Shown here piece by piece: positions 55,571 through 64,000 of a stretch of DNA of 64,000 bases. Under the pieces are notes generated by a model. The model saw only the letters and a list, made by a program, of their open reading frames with translations, was not told where the DNA came from and ran no database searches. The stretch is from Rummeliibacillus pycnus (lineage in GTDB: Bacteria; Bacillota; Bacilli; Bacillales_A; Planococcaceae). The DNA lies in assembly GCF_002884495.1 (NCBI RefSeq), contig NZ_KZ614145.1, forward strand, positions 1,812,423 to 1,876,422, written 5' to 3'. The position numbers were made by a program, and so were the translations under genes. Position 1 is the stretch's first letter; every line of letters begins with the position of its first letter.

Positions 55571-56467
55571 TTATTTCTTTTCAACTGCATGCCCACCAAA
55601 TTCGTTACGAAGTGCTGCAACAACTTTTCCTGTAAATGTATCTTCTTCTAAAGAACGATAACGCATCATTAAAGCAAGTGTTGTTACAGGAACAGGTGCT
55701 TTTAGCTCTAGAGCAGTTTCAACTGTCCATTTTCCTTCACCAGAAGAATGCATAACACCTCTAATTTCATCTAGCTTTGGATCTTTAGAAAATGCATTTT
55801 GTGTTAATTCCATTAACCAGGAACGAATAACAGAACCATGGTTCCACATTTCTGCAACTTTTTCATAATCATAATCAAATGGGCTTTTTTCTAAGACTTC
55901 AAACCCTTCTGCAATTGCTTGCATCATACCGTATTCAATACCATTATGAATCATTTTCAAGAAATGTCCACTTCCTGATTTACCTGCAAACAAGTAGCCT
56001 TTATCCACACAAATATCTTTGATGAATGGTTCGATTACTTTAAACGCTTGTTCTTCTCCACCAATCATCATACATGCACCGTTTAATGCACCGGAAGTAC
56101 CACCACTAGTACCGACATCCATGAAGAAGATGCCTTGTTGTTTTAATTCCTCAGCAATACTTATAGCTTCTTTATAATGTGAATTACCACCATCAATTAA
56201 TATATCACCTGTATCAAGAATCCCCTTCAATTCATTGATCGTATTAATAGTAATGTCGCCTGCAGGTACCATCAGCCAAATAACACGTGGTTTTGGCAAT
56301 GTATTCACTAATTCTTGTAAGGAAGAAAATGTTTGTCCACCATCTTTGATGAATTTTTTTGATGCTTCTTCATTCACATCAAATGCCATCACTGTATGTT
56401 TATGTTTCATTAAATTTAATCCAAGGTTATAACCCATTTTCCCTAACCCAACTAAACCAATATTCAT
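55571..56467 (-). CDS. gnd: 6-phosphogluconate dehydrogenase, short (YqeC-type) form
   Basis: The 298-residue enzyme oxidatively decarboxylates 6-phosphogluconate to ribulose 5-phosphate. It has the Rossmann start GLVGLGKMGYNLG, IDGGNSHY, the substrate loop DVGTSGGTSGA, and the catalytic Lys region GHFLKMIHNGIEYGMMQAI. At about 300 residues it is the short type, often NAD-linked, rather than the 470-residue GntZ. It diverges from the RpiR regulator. Confidence 0.93.
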   Translation of the reverse strand: MNIGLVGLGKMGYNLGLNLMKHKHTVMAFDVNEEASKKFIKDGGQTFSSLQELVNTLPKPRVIWLMVPAGDITINTINELKGILDTGDILIDGGNSHYKEAISIAEELKQQGIFFMDVGTSGGTSGALNGACMMIGGEEQAFKVIEPFIKDICVDKGYLFAGKSGSGHFLKMIHNGIEYGMMQAIAEGFEVLEKSPFDYDYEKVAEMWNHGSVIRSWLMELTQNAFSKDPKLDEIRGVMHSSGEGKWTVETALELKAPVPVTTLALMMRYRSLEEDTFTGKVVAALRNEFGGHAVEKK

Positions 56468-56548
56468 TTATAACGCTCCTCTATTATTTCAAATCAATAT
56501 TCTAACATTATTATACTAAAAAATATTTCTATATTACAAATAATTTAT

Positions 56549-56561
56549 GAAAATTTATTTC
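56549..56561. promoter_or_regulatory. Putative gluconate-regulator site, gnd/rpiR copy
   Basis: GAAAATTTATTTC in the divergent promoter region, shaped like the sites upstream of gntK and gntP. Confidence 0.35.
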
Positions 56562-56617
56562 TAAAATTGAATTATGCTATACTACTGGTACGATTACTAT
56601 TTGAAAGGAACCCGTCT

Positions 56618-57463
56618 ATGACACAAAATACGATTAAGAAAATAAACTCTCTTTATCCTCGTTTAAGTGAAAAAGAAAAGAAAATTGCAGACTATATTCA
56701 AGAAGATCCATCTCACATTATTAATAAAACCATTAACGAGGTTTCTGCTGACTTAAGTATCGCGGATGCTACTGTTTTTCGTTTTTGTAAGCGCTTAGGC
56801 TTTAAAGGGTATCAGGCAATGAAAATAGCATTAGCCTCTGAAGCAATTACACCCATTAAGCAAATTCACGAAGAAATTTCGGAGAATGATGATGAAAGAA
56901 CGATTTTCGAAAAAATATTCAAATCAAATATTCAAACACTTGAAAATACCATGCACATTTTAGACGAAGGATCGATTAAAAAAGCCGTATCATTTATGAA
57001 TCAAGCGAAGCATATTTACTTTTATGGTACTGGCGGCTCTGCTGTCATTGCGATGGATGCTTACCACAAATTTGTTCGAACAGGTGTTAAGTGCTTTGCT
57101 TTTATCGATTCTCATTTTCAATTAATGTCCGCTTCTCAATTGTCATCAGATGATTTAGCTGTTGTCATCTCACATTCCGGACGTAATCGAGATACTCTTC
57201 AAATTACAAAAACCGTCAAAGAAAATGGTGCATCTATAATTGCCATAACAGGCTTTCCTAAATCACCAATTAGTCAATTAGCAGATGTTGCACTTTATAC
57301 AAGTTCCGAAGAAACAGAATATCGCTCCGAAGCTTTATCTTCTAGAATTGGTCAACTAAGCATAATCGATGCACTGTACGTAAACGCAATGGTAAAACAT
57401 AAAGACGATGCAAATTATGCACTTGAAAAAATGCGCCATGCGATTTCACAAACTCGTATATGA
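56618..57463 (+). CDS. MurR/RpiR-family regulator of gluconate genes
   Basis: The 281-residue protein has an N-terminal helix-turn-helix (about 1-75: INEVSADLSIADATVFRFCKRLGFKGYQAMK) and a SIS sugar-phosphate domain (about 120-260: FYGTGGSAVIAMDAYHKF and VISHSGRNRDTLQITK). The start is the ATG at 56618, with GAAAGGA upstream, rather than 56567. Being flanked by gnd and gntP, it probably senses 6-phosphogluconate and replaces the GntR repressor of B. subtilis. Confidence 0.9.
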   Translation: MTQNTIKKINSLYPRLSEKEKKIADYIQEDPSHIINKTINEVSADLSIADATVFRFCKRLGFKGYQAMKIALASEAITPIKQIHEEISENDDERTIFEKIFKSNIQTLENTMHILDEGSIKKAVSFMNQAKHIYFYGTGGSAVIAMDAYHKFVRTGVKCFAFIDSHFQLMSASQLSSDDLAVVISHSGRNRDTLQITKTVKENGASIIAITGFPKSPISQLADVALYTSSEETEYRSEALSSRIGQLSIIDALYVNAMVKHKDDANYALEKMRHAISQTRI

Positions 57464-57469
57464 GAAAAA

Positions 57470-57503
57470 GGAGAAGACTTTTTGTTCATACAAAATCTTC
57501 TCC
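57470..57503 (-). terminator. Terminator between the RpiR gene and gntP
   Basis: GGAGAAGACTTTTTG and ACAAAATCTTCTCC pair around a five-base loop between convergent genes; the minus-strand side has CTTTTTCTC. Confidence 0.75.
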
Positions 57504-57529
57504 AGCACTTTCAAAATCTACTATAGTTA

Positions 57530-58858
57530 TTAAATAAAAGCGTTCATCATTAATGCACACGCAAATGCTACGAAAGAAAGAATGGTTTCTAAAGCTGTCC
57601 ATGTTTTAAATGTTTCTTTAATCGATAAACCTAAATATTCTTTTACCATCCAGAAACCTGCATCATTAACATGTGAGAACATTAATGATCCAGCACCTGT
57701 TACGATGACAAGCAGTTCTAAATTGACCCCAGACATGTTCGCAATAATTGGTGAAACAATCCCCGCAGCTGTTGTAAGTGCAACTGTTGCAGATCCCGTC
57801 GCAATACGTATTAAACCAGCAATAACAAAGGCTAATACTAATGGTGAAACTGAGAAGTTTTGAGCTAAGTGACCAATTGTATCTCCAACACCACTATCAA
57901 TCAGAATTTGTTTAAATCCACCACCAGCTCCGATAATTAATACAATTGATCCAACAGGAATTAGGCAGTCTTCTGTAAACTTTTTAATGGCCTTTTTATC
58001 TTGTCCAAGTCTGAATCCAAGGAAATAATAAGCTGAGAATACAGAAATCAGTAATGCAATTAATGGACTTCCTATAAAAGTAAATATACCCTCAAGCGTT
58101 TTACCTACATGCATGTATGGTGCCAGTGTACCGAGAACCATTAAAAGAACTGGTAATAGAATTGAGAAGAATGAAATAAATGTTCCGGGTAATTGATTTT
58201 CTTCTTTTTCTTCTACATGTATAAATTCAGGTTCCTCTTCGGGTGAAACACGTTTACTTATATATTTTGCAAACAATGGTCCACCAATAATCCCCGCAGG
58301 AATCGCAATAATTAAGGAATAAAGAAGTACTTTACCTAAATTAGCATTGTAAATGCCAATTGCAGCCACTGCACCAGGATGTGGTGGAACCAAGCCATGG
58401 ACAATTGATAATCCAGCAATGGCTGGTAATGCAATTAATAAAATATTTTTCTTAGAAGCTTTTTGAATAGAAATAACTAGTGGCAGTAAAATTAAAATTC
58501 CAACTTCGAAAAATACTGGAATCCCAATTACAAATCCAGAAAAGAACATCGCCCATGGAAGTCTCTTTTCACCAAACACCTTAATGAAGAAGTTAGCAAT
58601 TCTTAAACCTGCACCAGATTCAGCAAGCATTTTACCTAATACTGCACCTAGAGCAATAATTCCGATTAAGTGTCCAAGTGTACCACCTACACCAGTTTCA
58701 TACGCTTTTACAATTTCATCTAATTTCATTCCGGTGAAAATAGCAAGAAACAGACTAGCTACAAGTAGACTGATAAATGCATGCCATTTAAAAACTGATA
58801 CACCGACTATAACAATAACAATCGCAAGTAATGTGATCATTAATAGATATGCGTCCAT
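57530..58858 (-). CDS. gntP: Gluconate permease GntP
   Basis: The 442-residue permease has about 12 to 14 hydrophobic helices and GntP family phrases GTLGHLIGIIALGAVLGKMLAESG, HGLVPPHPGAVAA, IGAGGGFKQILIDSG and SHVNDAGFWMVKEYLG. It takes up gluconate with protons. GGGGGATAA precedes the ATG. Its position and the shared upstream motif tie it to gntK and gnd. Confidence 0.95.
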   Translation of the reverse strand: MDAYLLMITLLAIVIVIVGVSVFKWHAFISLLVASLFLAIFTGMKLDEIVKAYETGVGGTLGHLIGIIALGAVLGKMLAESGAGLRIANFFIKVFGEKRLPWAMFFSGFVIGIPVFFEVGILILLPLVISIQKASKKNILLIALPAIAGLSIVHGLVPPHPGAVAAIGIYNANLGKVLLYSLIIAIPAGIIGGPLFAKYISKRVSPEEEPEFIHVEEKEENQLPGTFISFFSILLPVLLMVLGTLAPYMHVGKTLEGIFTFIGSPLIALLISVFSAYYFLGFRLGQDKKAIKKFTEDCLIPVGSIVLIIGAGGGFKQILIDSGVGDTIGHLAQNFSVSPLVLAFVIAGLIRIATGSATVALTTAAGIVSPIIANMSGVNLELLVIVTGAGSLMFSHVNDAGFWMVKEYLGLSIKETFKTWTALETILSFVAFACALMMNAFI

Positions 58859-58927
58859 TATTTATCCCCCATGTCTCAAATATTCGCTTCACATAAAATG
58901 TAAGCATTTTCATCAGCTTTATTATAC

Positions 58928-58940
58928 GAAAAAAAATTTC
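58928..58940. promoter_or_regulatory. Putative gluconate-regulator site, gntP copy
   Basis: GAAAAAAAATTTC, 70 bases upstream of gntP; same shape as the gntK and gnd/rpiR sites but of low complexity. Confidence 0.3.
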
Positions 58941-59033
58941 TCAAATCAATATAAAATTAGGAAAAAAATTTATTATTAAATTCTGTTATTGAACAGCTTT
59001 ACTTTTTATCCCCTGAAAATATACATACTAAAC

Positions 59034-59078
59034 AAAAAGGCTATCTTAAAAGTATAGTGAATACTTTTAAGATAACCC
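59034..59078 (-). terminator. Terminator of cotE
   Basis: GGTTATCTTAAAAGTAT pairs with ATACTTTTAAGATAGCC around a short loop and ends in TTTTTG on the minus strand, 55 bases past the cotE stop. Confidence 0.88.
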
Positions 59079-59132
59079 TGTAACGAATCAACATGGAGTA
59101 TTTTTTCTGATGCATAGCTTTGTTTCTATTTG

Positions 59133-59717
59133 CTATTTGTGGAATGATGATGACTCTAAACTACTTACATCTGATGAAGATGATGAACTAGATGAACTTG
59201 ATCTTTCTGATGAAGAGCTTGAAGATGATGAGCTTTCATCTACAAAATCCCATTCTTCTTCAAATTCAATAGGGTGAACATTAATGCATATGGTTGTTTC
59301 TCCTACTACTTCAGCTAACAGTTCTCTTTCAATTGTGATGATAAAATGTTCGCCATCAGGACTAATTACCGCTTCAACACAATTTGGATGTTGTATAACG
59401 CGGATATGCACCTCTTCTTTTCCCGTTGGTTCATCATCCCGATAATGTAATTTAATTCGTTCACGATATGGTATGGATTCAGAGAATACGGCAGTTTTGG
59501 AATGATTGTTGTACGCATACCATACATTAATTTCATACTTACCTGTTACCTCAACAAATTTTCCATTTTTCTTTGCTTGATAAGTATGATTGATCACCCA
59601 ACACCCTAAAATACTTGATGGACTATTTGGGGGACGTAACGTTTCACTACATTCTGTTCTTTTTTTGCCCTTTGCAACCACTGCTTTTGTCACAATATGA
59701 CGTAACTGTTTCAGCAT
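59133..59717 (-). CDS. cotE: Outer spore coat morphogenetic protein CotE with poly-Ser tail
   Basis: The 194-residue protein matches CotE, which recruits outer coat proteins around the forespore. LRHIVTKAVVAKGKK, NSPSSILGCWVINHTY, EINVWYAYNNHSKTAVFSE and ELLAEVVGETTICINVHP are all shared with B. subtilis. The usual tail is acidic; here residues from about 158 are a serine run broken by a few Glu, Arg, Asp and Val. AGGAGGAATC places the start at the ATG at 59717 rather than 59744. Position after miaB-ymcA is conserved. Confidence 0.93.
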   Translation of the reverse strand: MLKQLRHIVTKAVVAKGKKRTECSETLRPPNSPSSILGCWVINHTYQAKKNGKFVEVTGKYEINVWYAYNNHSKTAVFSESIPYRERIKLHYRDDEPTGKEEVHIRVIQHPNCVEAVISPDGEHFIITIERELLAEVVGETTICINVHPIEFEEEWDFVDESSSSSSSSSERSSSSSSSSSSDVSSLESSSFHK

Positions 59718-59743
59718 GATTCCTCCTTTGCTTCCGTTCACCA

Positions 59744-59771
59744 CATCATATGCGGCTTTTGCCTAGGGGGT
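59744..59771 (-). promoter_or_regulatory. Possible sigma-K promoter of cotE
   Basis: On the minus strand AC, 17 bases and CATATGATG resemble the sigma-K pattern AC-N17-CATAnnnTA with one mismatch. It ends 26 bases before the cotE start codon. B. subtilis cotE has sigma-E and sigma-K promoters; I did not find a convincing sigma-E site. Confidence 0.4.
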
Positions 59772-59916
59772 GCCTAATTCTTAAAGAAAAAATATTACAT
59801 ATTACAGTGGATTCTGAAAAAAGAAGAAGTTTGTCTGAATACGTATCATACTATTGTGTCTACATTTCTTTGGAGAGATGTAGTTATTATTAGAATTTAT
59901 AAGGTGGTAAAAATAG

Positions 59917-59971
59917 AAAAAAGAATGCTCTAAGTGGTCTAAAATTCATTACTTCAGAGACATTCTTTTTT
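59917..59971 (-). terminator. Terminator of ymcA
   Basis: AAAAAGAATGTCTC and GAGCATTCTTTTT pair with one bulge around a long loop, eight bases beyond the ymcA stop. Confidence 0.7.
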
Positions 59972-59978
59972 ATCTATT

Positions 59979-60416
59979 TTATGAACAGCTTCCAGGTTGT
60001 GTGTTACGAACTTTCGAACCTGTTTCGCCACGCAATACGTCGCCACCAGTAGATTCAATAATCTCGTCTGTAACGTTGTTAGCTATTGTATTGGATACGA
60101 GTTGCAGTAAGTCATTTACATCACCTTGTGATTGTTTAAATTCTACAACAATTGGTAATTCATCAATTTCTTCTTCAATTTTTGTTATTTTTTCTTCAAT
60201 TAGTTTTAAGGCTTTTTCTTTACCATAATATTGAAAGTTTACAGCTTGTTTTTGTAAACTTTTTAAACTTGCAATTTTTTCACGAACAAATTGATTTTCA
60301 TTGATCTGTGCTTCTGCACGTTTAAAAAACTCAACTTCTTCTGTATTAGCAATCATATGTGCAATTTCACGAGCTTTTGCAATAATATCGTCTTTTGTAA
60401 ATAGTTCTGTCATCAT
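59979..60416 (-). CDS. ymcA: RicA/YmcA, RNA-maturation and biofilm regulator
   Basis: The 145-residue helical Com_YlbF-family protein carries [37 protein letters not shown] and the C-terminal [15 protein letters not shown] with a terminal Cys. With RicF and RicT it forms the Y-complex that guides RNase Y and supports competence, biofilm and sporulation. Its ATGATG overlaps the miaB stop; GAGGTG suits the first ATG. Confidence 0.93.
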   Translation of the reverse strand: MMTELFTKDDIIAKAREIAHMIANTEEVEFFKRAEAQINENQFVREKIASLKSLQKQAVNFQYYGKEKALKLIEEKITKIEEEIDELPIVVEFKQSQGDVNDLLQLVSNTIANNVTDEIIESTGGDVLRGETGSKVRNTQPGSCS

Positions 60417-61960
60417 ATATTCACCTCTTGACTTGATACTACTTCGATTATTTCACCTTGTAATGACCATGTTTTTGCTTCAGTTACTTTTACCTTTACA
60501 ATTTTGCCAATGATTTCTTTAGGCGCTACAAAGTTAACGAGTTTATTTTTTCTTGTATAACCAGCTAACACATTCGGATTTTTTTTACTTTCTCCTTCTA
60601 CAAGTACTTCAACAATTTGACCATCGTATTTTTTTAGTGCTTGACCACAATATTCGTTAACAACCTCGTTTAACCGCTGTAGACGATCTTTTTTCACTTC
60701 TAATGGCACGTTGTCTTTCATCTTAGCTGCAGGTGTCCCTTCTCGAGGGGAATAGACATATGTATATGCCATTTCAAATCCTACTTCTCTATATAGAGAA
60801 AGGGTCTCCTCAAACTGTTCTTCAGTTTCATTTGGAAATCCAACAATAATATCTGTTGTCAATGCAACATCAGGTATAGCTGTACGAATTTTACGAACTA
60901 ATTCAAGATAACTTTCTCGGGTATATTTACGTGCCATAATTTTCAACATATCATTCGAACCAGACTGCACAGGTAAGTGAATATGTTCTAATAGATTGCC
61001 TTTTTTAGCAAGTACTTCAATTAGATGATCATCAAAATCTCTAGGATGGCTAGTGGTAAAGCGAATACGAGGAATGTTGATTTTGCGTAATTCGTCCATT
61101 AAATCACCTAGGCGATAGTCTCGGCCTTCAAAGTCTTTCCCATATGCATTGACGTTTTGACCTAGCAATGTAATTTCTTTATATCCCTGTGCTGCTAAGC
61201 TACGCACTTCTTGAATAATATCTTCTGGTAAACGACTACGTTCTTTCCCACGTGTATATGGAACAATACAATATGTACAGAACTTATCACATCCGTACAT
61301 AATATTAACCCATGCTTTGGTATTTCCTTTACGTACTTTTGGAAGGTTTTCAATTACGTCACCTTCCTTAGACCATACCTCAACAACCATTTCTTTTGAT
61401 AGGTATGCCTCATTTAGAATTTCTGGTAAACGATGAATATTATGTGTTCCAAAAATCATATCTACTTGGTGATATGTTTTTAATATTTTCTTTATAACGG
61501 ATTCTTCTTGAGACATACAGCCACAAACAACTATTAGTAAATCTGGATTTTTTTGTTTTAATGGTTTTAAGTGACCTAGTTCCCCAAATACACGGTTTTC
61601 TGCGTTTTCGCGAATCGCACATGTATTCATCAAAATGACATTAGCTTCCTCTATATTTTCTGTTGACTCATATCCTAGTTGTATGAAAATACCCGCCATA
61701 ACTTCGGTATCATGTTCGTTCATTTGGCAGCCATAAGTACGAATTAAAAATTTGCGTCCCGTTCCCATACCCATGAATTTACGATCAATCTTAAAGTCTT
61801 TGTGGTATTGTATTTCTTCTTTCCCACGTTTCTTGGCATCTTTTAAAGAAGGTGCTGTATAGACAGATTGGAAGTATTTGCTATAATCTTTTTCTGCTTT
61901 TGGATTGGTAGATTTAGTTGTTTTTACTTGTTGACTTGCAAGTCGTTGTTCTTCATTCAT
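60413..61960 (-). CDS. miaB: tRNA methylthiotransferase MiaB
   Basis: The 515-residue radical-SAM enzyme converts i6A37 to ms2i6A37 in tRNA. It has the N-terminal cluster-binding domain with three Cys ([31 protein letters not shown]), the radical-SAM motif [29 protein letters not shown], and a C-terminal TRAM domain. MiaA, its upstream partner in the pathway, is also in this window. AAGGGGA precedes the ATG. Confidence 0.96.
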   Translation of the reverse strand: MNEEQRLASQQVKTTKSTNPKAEKDYSKYFQSVYTAPSLKDAKKRGKEEIQYHKDFKIDRKFMGMGTGRKFLIRTYGCQMNEHDTEVMAGIFIQLGYESTENIEEANVILMNTCAIRENAENRVFGELGHLKPLKQKNPDLLIVVCGCMSQEESVIKKILKTYHQVDMIFGTHNIHRLPEILNEAYLSKEMVVEVWSKEGDVIENLPKVRKGNTKAWVNIMYGCDKFCTYCIVPYTRGKERSRLPEDIIQEVRSLAAQGYKEITLLGQNVNAYGKDFEGRDYRLGDLMDELRKINIPRIRFTTSHPRDFDDHLIEVLAKKGNLLEHIHLPVQSGSNDMLKIMARKYTRESYLELVRKIRTAIPDVALTTDIIVGFPNETEEQFEETLSLYREVGFEMAYTYVYSPREGTPAAKMKDNVPLEVKKDRLQRLNEVVNEYCGQALKKYDGQIVEVLVEGESKKNPNVLAGYTRKNKLVNFVAPKEIIGKIVKVKVTEAKTWSLQGEIIEVVSSQEVNI

Positions 61961-62354
61961 CGGTAATCCCCTTTCGTTCGAGTACCCATTGTCTTATTAT
62001 ACTGAATGATAGTCCATTCCTACAAGATATGAGTTTGAAATGTCCTTTATTAGACATAATGAGCGAAAATATATTAGGAAGAGGTTCTTTAATTTGATAT
62101 GGTGGTTTTTTTATATATTTTTGTCTGTCCAACATAAAGCTACTAGATTTTAAAAGAAAAAAGACCGTAGATAAACTCCTATTTCTCTTGGTTTATCTAC
62201 AGTCTTTCGCCCATTGGTTTAGAAATGAACGATTTTACTTTTTATGAAAGATTCCTTTAAAATTCACTGCTGTTTCCCACTCATTTAGCAGCTCAATTAA
62301 TAAATAATTTATCAACACTTTACTTGATCAAAGTCAAACAAAACGAACTCGAAA
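61961..62354. other. Gap between korB and miaB
   Basis: Contains the korAB terminator at 62160-62207 (AAAGACTGTAGATAAAC and GTTTATCTACGGTCTTT pair, then TTTTTT on the minus strand) and, nearer miaB, AT-rich promoter DNA. No further gene is supported. Confidence 0.6.
62160..62207 (-). terminator. Terminator of korAB
   Basis: A 17-pair stem with one mismatch and a run of T residues on the minus strand, about 150 bases after the korB stop. Confidence 0.85.
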
Positions 62355-63221
62355 TTACATAAACTCTTTCATAAGTTCTTTTAATTCTTCTTCTTTAATC
62401 ATAATGTCAGCTTTGTTAAGTGGTTCTTCATGATAGCCAATAACTTTTTCTTGATATGAAGGTTCATCGTCGTTTTGATAGACAATACCTGTTACTAAAC
62501 CTTCGTGTTCCATTACCGTTTTCATCGCTTCAGCACGATTAGAAGAATCATACCCTTCAATGCTCGATAGTTTTGTAATGTGTTCTTTGAACCAGTCATA
62601 AGTGTTGACTTTATTATAAGTTACACATGGACTAAATACATTGATAAAGGAGAATCCTTTATGTTTCATACCTGCTTCGATTATTGCAGTTAATTCTTTT
62701 AAGTCTGTTGAAAAGCTTTGTGCAACAAAAGTAGCACCTGATGATAGAGCAACTTCTAATGGTTTTAATGATGGTTCGATTGCTCCACCTGGTGTTGATT
62801 TTGTAACAAAACCTGCAGCAGAACGTGGTGAAGTTTGACCTTTTGTTAAGCCATAGATTTGGTTATCCATAACAACATATGTGATATCAATATTACGACG
62901 GATTGAATGAATTGTATGGCCCATACCGATGGCAAAACCATCTCCATCCCCACCTGTAGCAATAACATTTAATTCACGATTTGCCATTTTTAAGCCTTGT
63001 GCAATTGGTAATGCACGCCCATGAATACCATGTAATCCGTATGAGTTGATATAGCCTGATAAACGCCCTGAACAACCGATACCTGAAACTACTGCTAGTT
63101 CATGTGGTTCGATTTCAAGGTTCGCTGCAGCCCGTTGGATGGCAGCTTGCACTGAAAAGTCACCACATCCTGGACACCAGTTAGGTTTTACAGTATTTCG
63201 AAAATCCTTAAATGTTACCAT
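62355..63221 (-). CDS. korB: 2-oxoacid:ferredoxin oxidoreductase beta subunit
   Basis: The 288-residue TPP-binding subunit oxidatively decarboxylates a 2-oxoacid (probably 2-oxoglutarate) with ferredoxin. It has the cluster-type NWCPGCGDFSVQ, GIGCSGRLSGYINSYG, HGRALPIAQGLKMAN and the TPP/Mg loop TGGDGDGFAIGMGH followed by VMDNQIYGLTKGQTSP. AAGGAG lies in the end of korA; the genes overlap by 14 bases. Substrate is assigned by family; pyruvate is possible. Confidence 0.92.
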   Translation of the reverse strand: MVTFKDFRNTVKPNWCPGCGDFSVQAAIQRAAANLEIEPHELAVVSGIGCSGRLSGYINSYGLHGIHGRALPIAQGLKMANRELNVIATGGDGDGFAIGMGHTIHSIRRNIDITYVVMDNQIYGLTKGQTSPRSAAGFVTKSTPGGAIEPSLKPLEVALSSGATFVAQSFSTDLKELTAIIEAGMKHKGFSFINVFSPCVTYNKVNTYDWFKEHITKLSSIEGYDSSNRAEAMKTVMEHEGLVTGIVYQNDDEPSYQEKVIGYHEEPLNKADIMIKEEELKELMKEFM

Positions 63222-64000
63222 CTGTTAGCAACTCCTTTACACGACCAAGTAATTCCATTGGTAAGAATGGTGTGCCGTCATATTTTGTTAAGTTAATCAT
63301 TTTATCATGGTTACCCATATTTAATTTCATAATATTAGCCAATTGACCTGTAGCATTATTTTCAACAACAATAACTTTTTTGGCTTGGTCAATTAACGGT
63401 TTCATTTCTTCTACAGGGAATGGATGGATTAAACGAATATGCGCATGATTTGTTTTAATTCCTTCAGCATCTAACATTGGACGTATTTCTTCCAATACCC
63501 CTTTTGTAGAACCAAAACCTACAAGTAAAACATCTGCTTCTTCATTTGGAGCGTCTGTAAATACTGGCATTTCAAAATGAACATGTTGAAGTTTACGGAA
63601 GCGTTTGTCCATTTGTATCTTCCGGTTACCTGCTGCTTCAGAAGGTTTTCCTTCTTCATTATGCTCTACACCTGTTACATGGTGAATACCATATTTTTGA
63701 CCAGGAACAACACGAGTAGAAATACCATCTTCTGTTACTTCATAACGTTTAAAATACTGTTTATCTTCCATTTCTGGAAGTTCATCCATGTTTAATTTTC
63801 CGCGATTAATCGTAATCTTAGAGTGGTCAAATGGTTCAACTGTTTGTTTACCAAGTGATAATTGTAAATCGGATAGCACGATAACTGGTAACTGTAATTC
63901 ATCAGCAATATTGAATGCTTGAATCATGTCATAAAATGCTTCCTCACCTGTTGATGGAGCTATGACCACTTTAGGAATTTCACCGTGAGTACCATAAAGC
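63208..64000 (-). CDS. korA: 2-oxoacid:ferredoxin oxidoreductase alpha subunit, 3' part
   Basis: The frame is open to the window edge, so the gene is incomplete at its 5' end. The visible 263 codons begin LYGTHGEIPKVVIAPSTGEE and include the pyrimidine-binding domain (FNIADELQLPVIVLSDLQL) and the C-terminal domain (VLLVGFGSTKGVLEEI, HIRLIHPFPVEEMK, VVENNATGQLANIMKLN). It is coupled to korB. Confidence 0.9.
   Translation of the reverse strand, partial: LYGTHGEIPKVVIAPSTGEEAFYDMIQAFNIADELQLPVIVLSDLQLSLGKQTVEPFDHSKITINRGKLNMDELPEMEDKQYFKRYEVTEDGISTRVVPGQKYGIHHVTGVEHNEEGKPSEAAGNRKIQMDKRFRKLQHVHFEMPVFTDAPNEEADVLLVGFGSTKGVLEEIRPMLDAEGIKTNHAHIRLIHPFPVEEMKPLIDQAKKVIVVENNATGQLANIMKLNMGNHDKMINLTKYDGTPFLPMELLGRVKELLTDGNI

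Overview
This 64 kb window is low-GC chromosomal DNA from an endospore-forming Firmicute of the order Bacillales. Gene order follows the Bacillus subtilis backbone in several blocks (lexA-yneA-yneB-ynzC-tkt-sirA-yneF, scpAB-dacB-rluB-resABCDE, fur-xerD-deoB-pdp-spoIIA-sigF, miaB-ymcA-cotE, mutSL, miaA-hfq, glnRA). The blocks are joined differently, and the proteins differ enough to suggest a Planococcaceae/Caryophanaceae-type genome (Lysinibacillus, Solibacillus, Ureibacillus or Rummeliibacillus kind). That lineage placement is inference. I found no tRNA, rRNA, CRISPR array or intact insertion sequence.

Layout. 0-5 kb: secreted NlpC/P60 hydrolase, phosphoesterase, LysR regulator, and riboflavin transporter ribU under an FMN riboswitch. 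5-16 kb: a repeat element, a possible small RNA, the resABCDE cytochrome c biogenesis and redox two-component cluster, rluB, dacB, scpBA, ypuF and ribT. 16-21 kb: lysA with a new micro-ORF behind it, then spoIIAA-spoIIAB-sigF-spoVAF. 21-30 kb: nucleoside catabolism (pdp, deoB), xerD, fur, nudF, the yqkF/E/D genes, yneF and sirA. 30-37 kb: tkt, ynzC, a LysE exporter with a divergent MocR regulator, yneB, yneA and lexA with SOS boxes. 37-40.4 kb: an accessory, AT-rich stretch with small orphan genes and the dead C-terminus of a phage-type integrase. 40.4-53 kb: glnA, glnR, ynbB, rhodanese, hfq, miaA, a lipase-like hydrolase, glpD, mutL and mutS. 53-59 kb: a gluconate regulon (gntK, 6-phosphogluconate dehydrogenase, RpiR regulator, gntP) interrupted by a candidate type I toxin-antitoxin locus. 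59-64 kb: cotE with an unusual poly-serine tail, ymcA (ricA), miaB and the korAB 2-oxoacid oxidoreductase, with korA cut by the window edge.

How the genes work together. Sporulation genes (spoIIA operon, spoVAF, cotE, dacB, sirA) show a spore former, but several genes expected as neighbours are absent: spoVAA-AE between sigF and spoVAF, dacF ahead of spoIIAA, and spmAB between dacB and rluB. Nitrogen control (GlnR box), iron control (7-1-7 Fur box), redox control (ResD-like site), DNA damage control (LexA boxes) and FMN control can all be read from the DNA. Gluconate is imported, phosphorylated and decarboxylated into the pentose phosphate pathway, where transketolase acts.

Most interesting: the convergent toxin/antisense-RNA pair at 55.1-55.5 kb, the CotE tail whose antisense strand reads as an acidic CotE-like tail, an RBS-masking inverted repeat before lysA, a 33-residue membrane micro-ORF behind lysA, sigF-spoVAF coupling, and a possible orphan small RNA beside resE.
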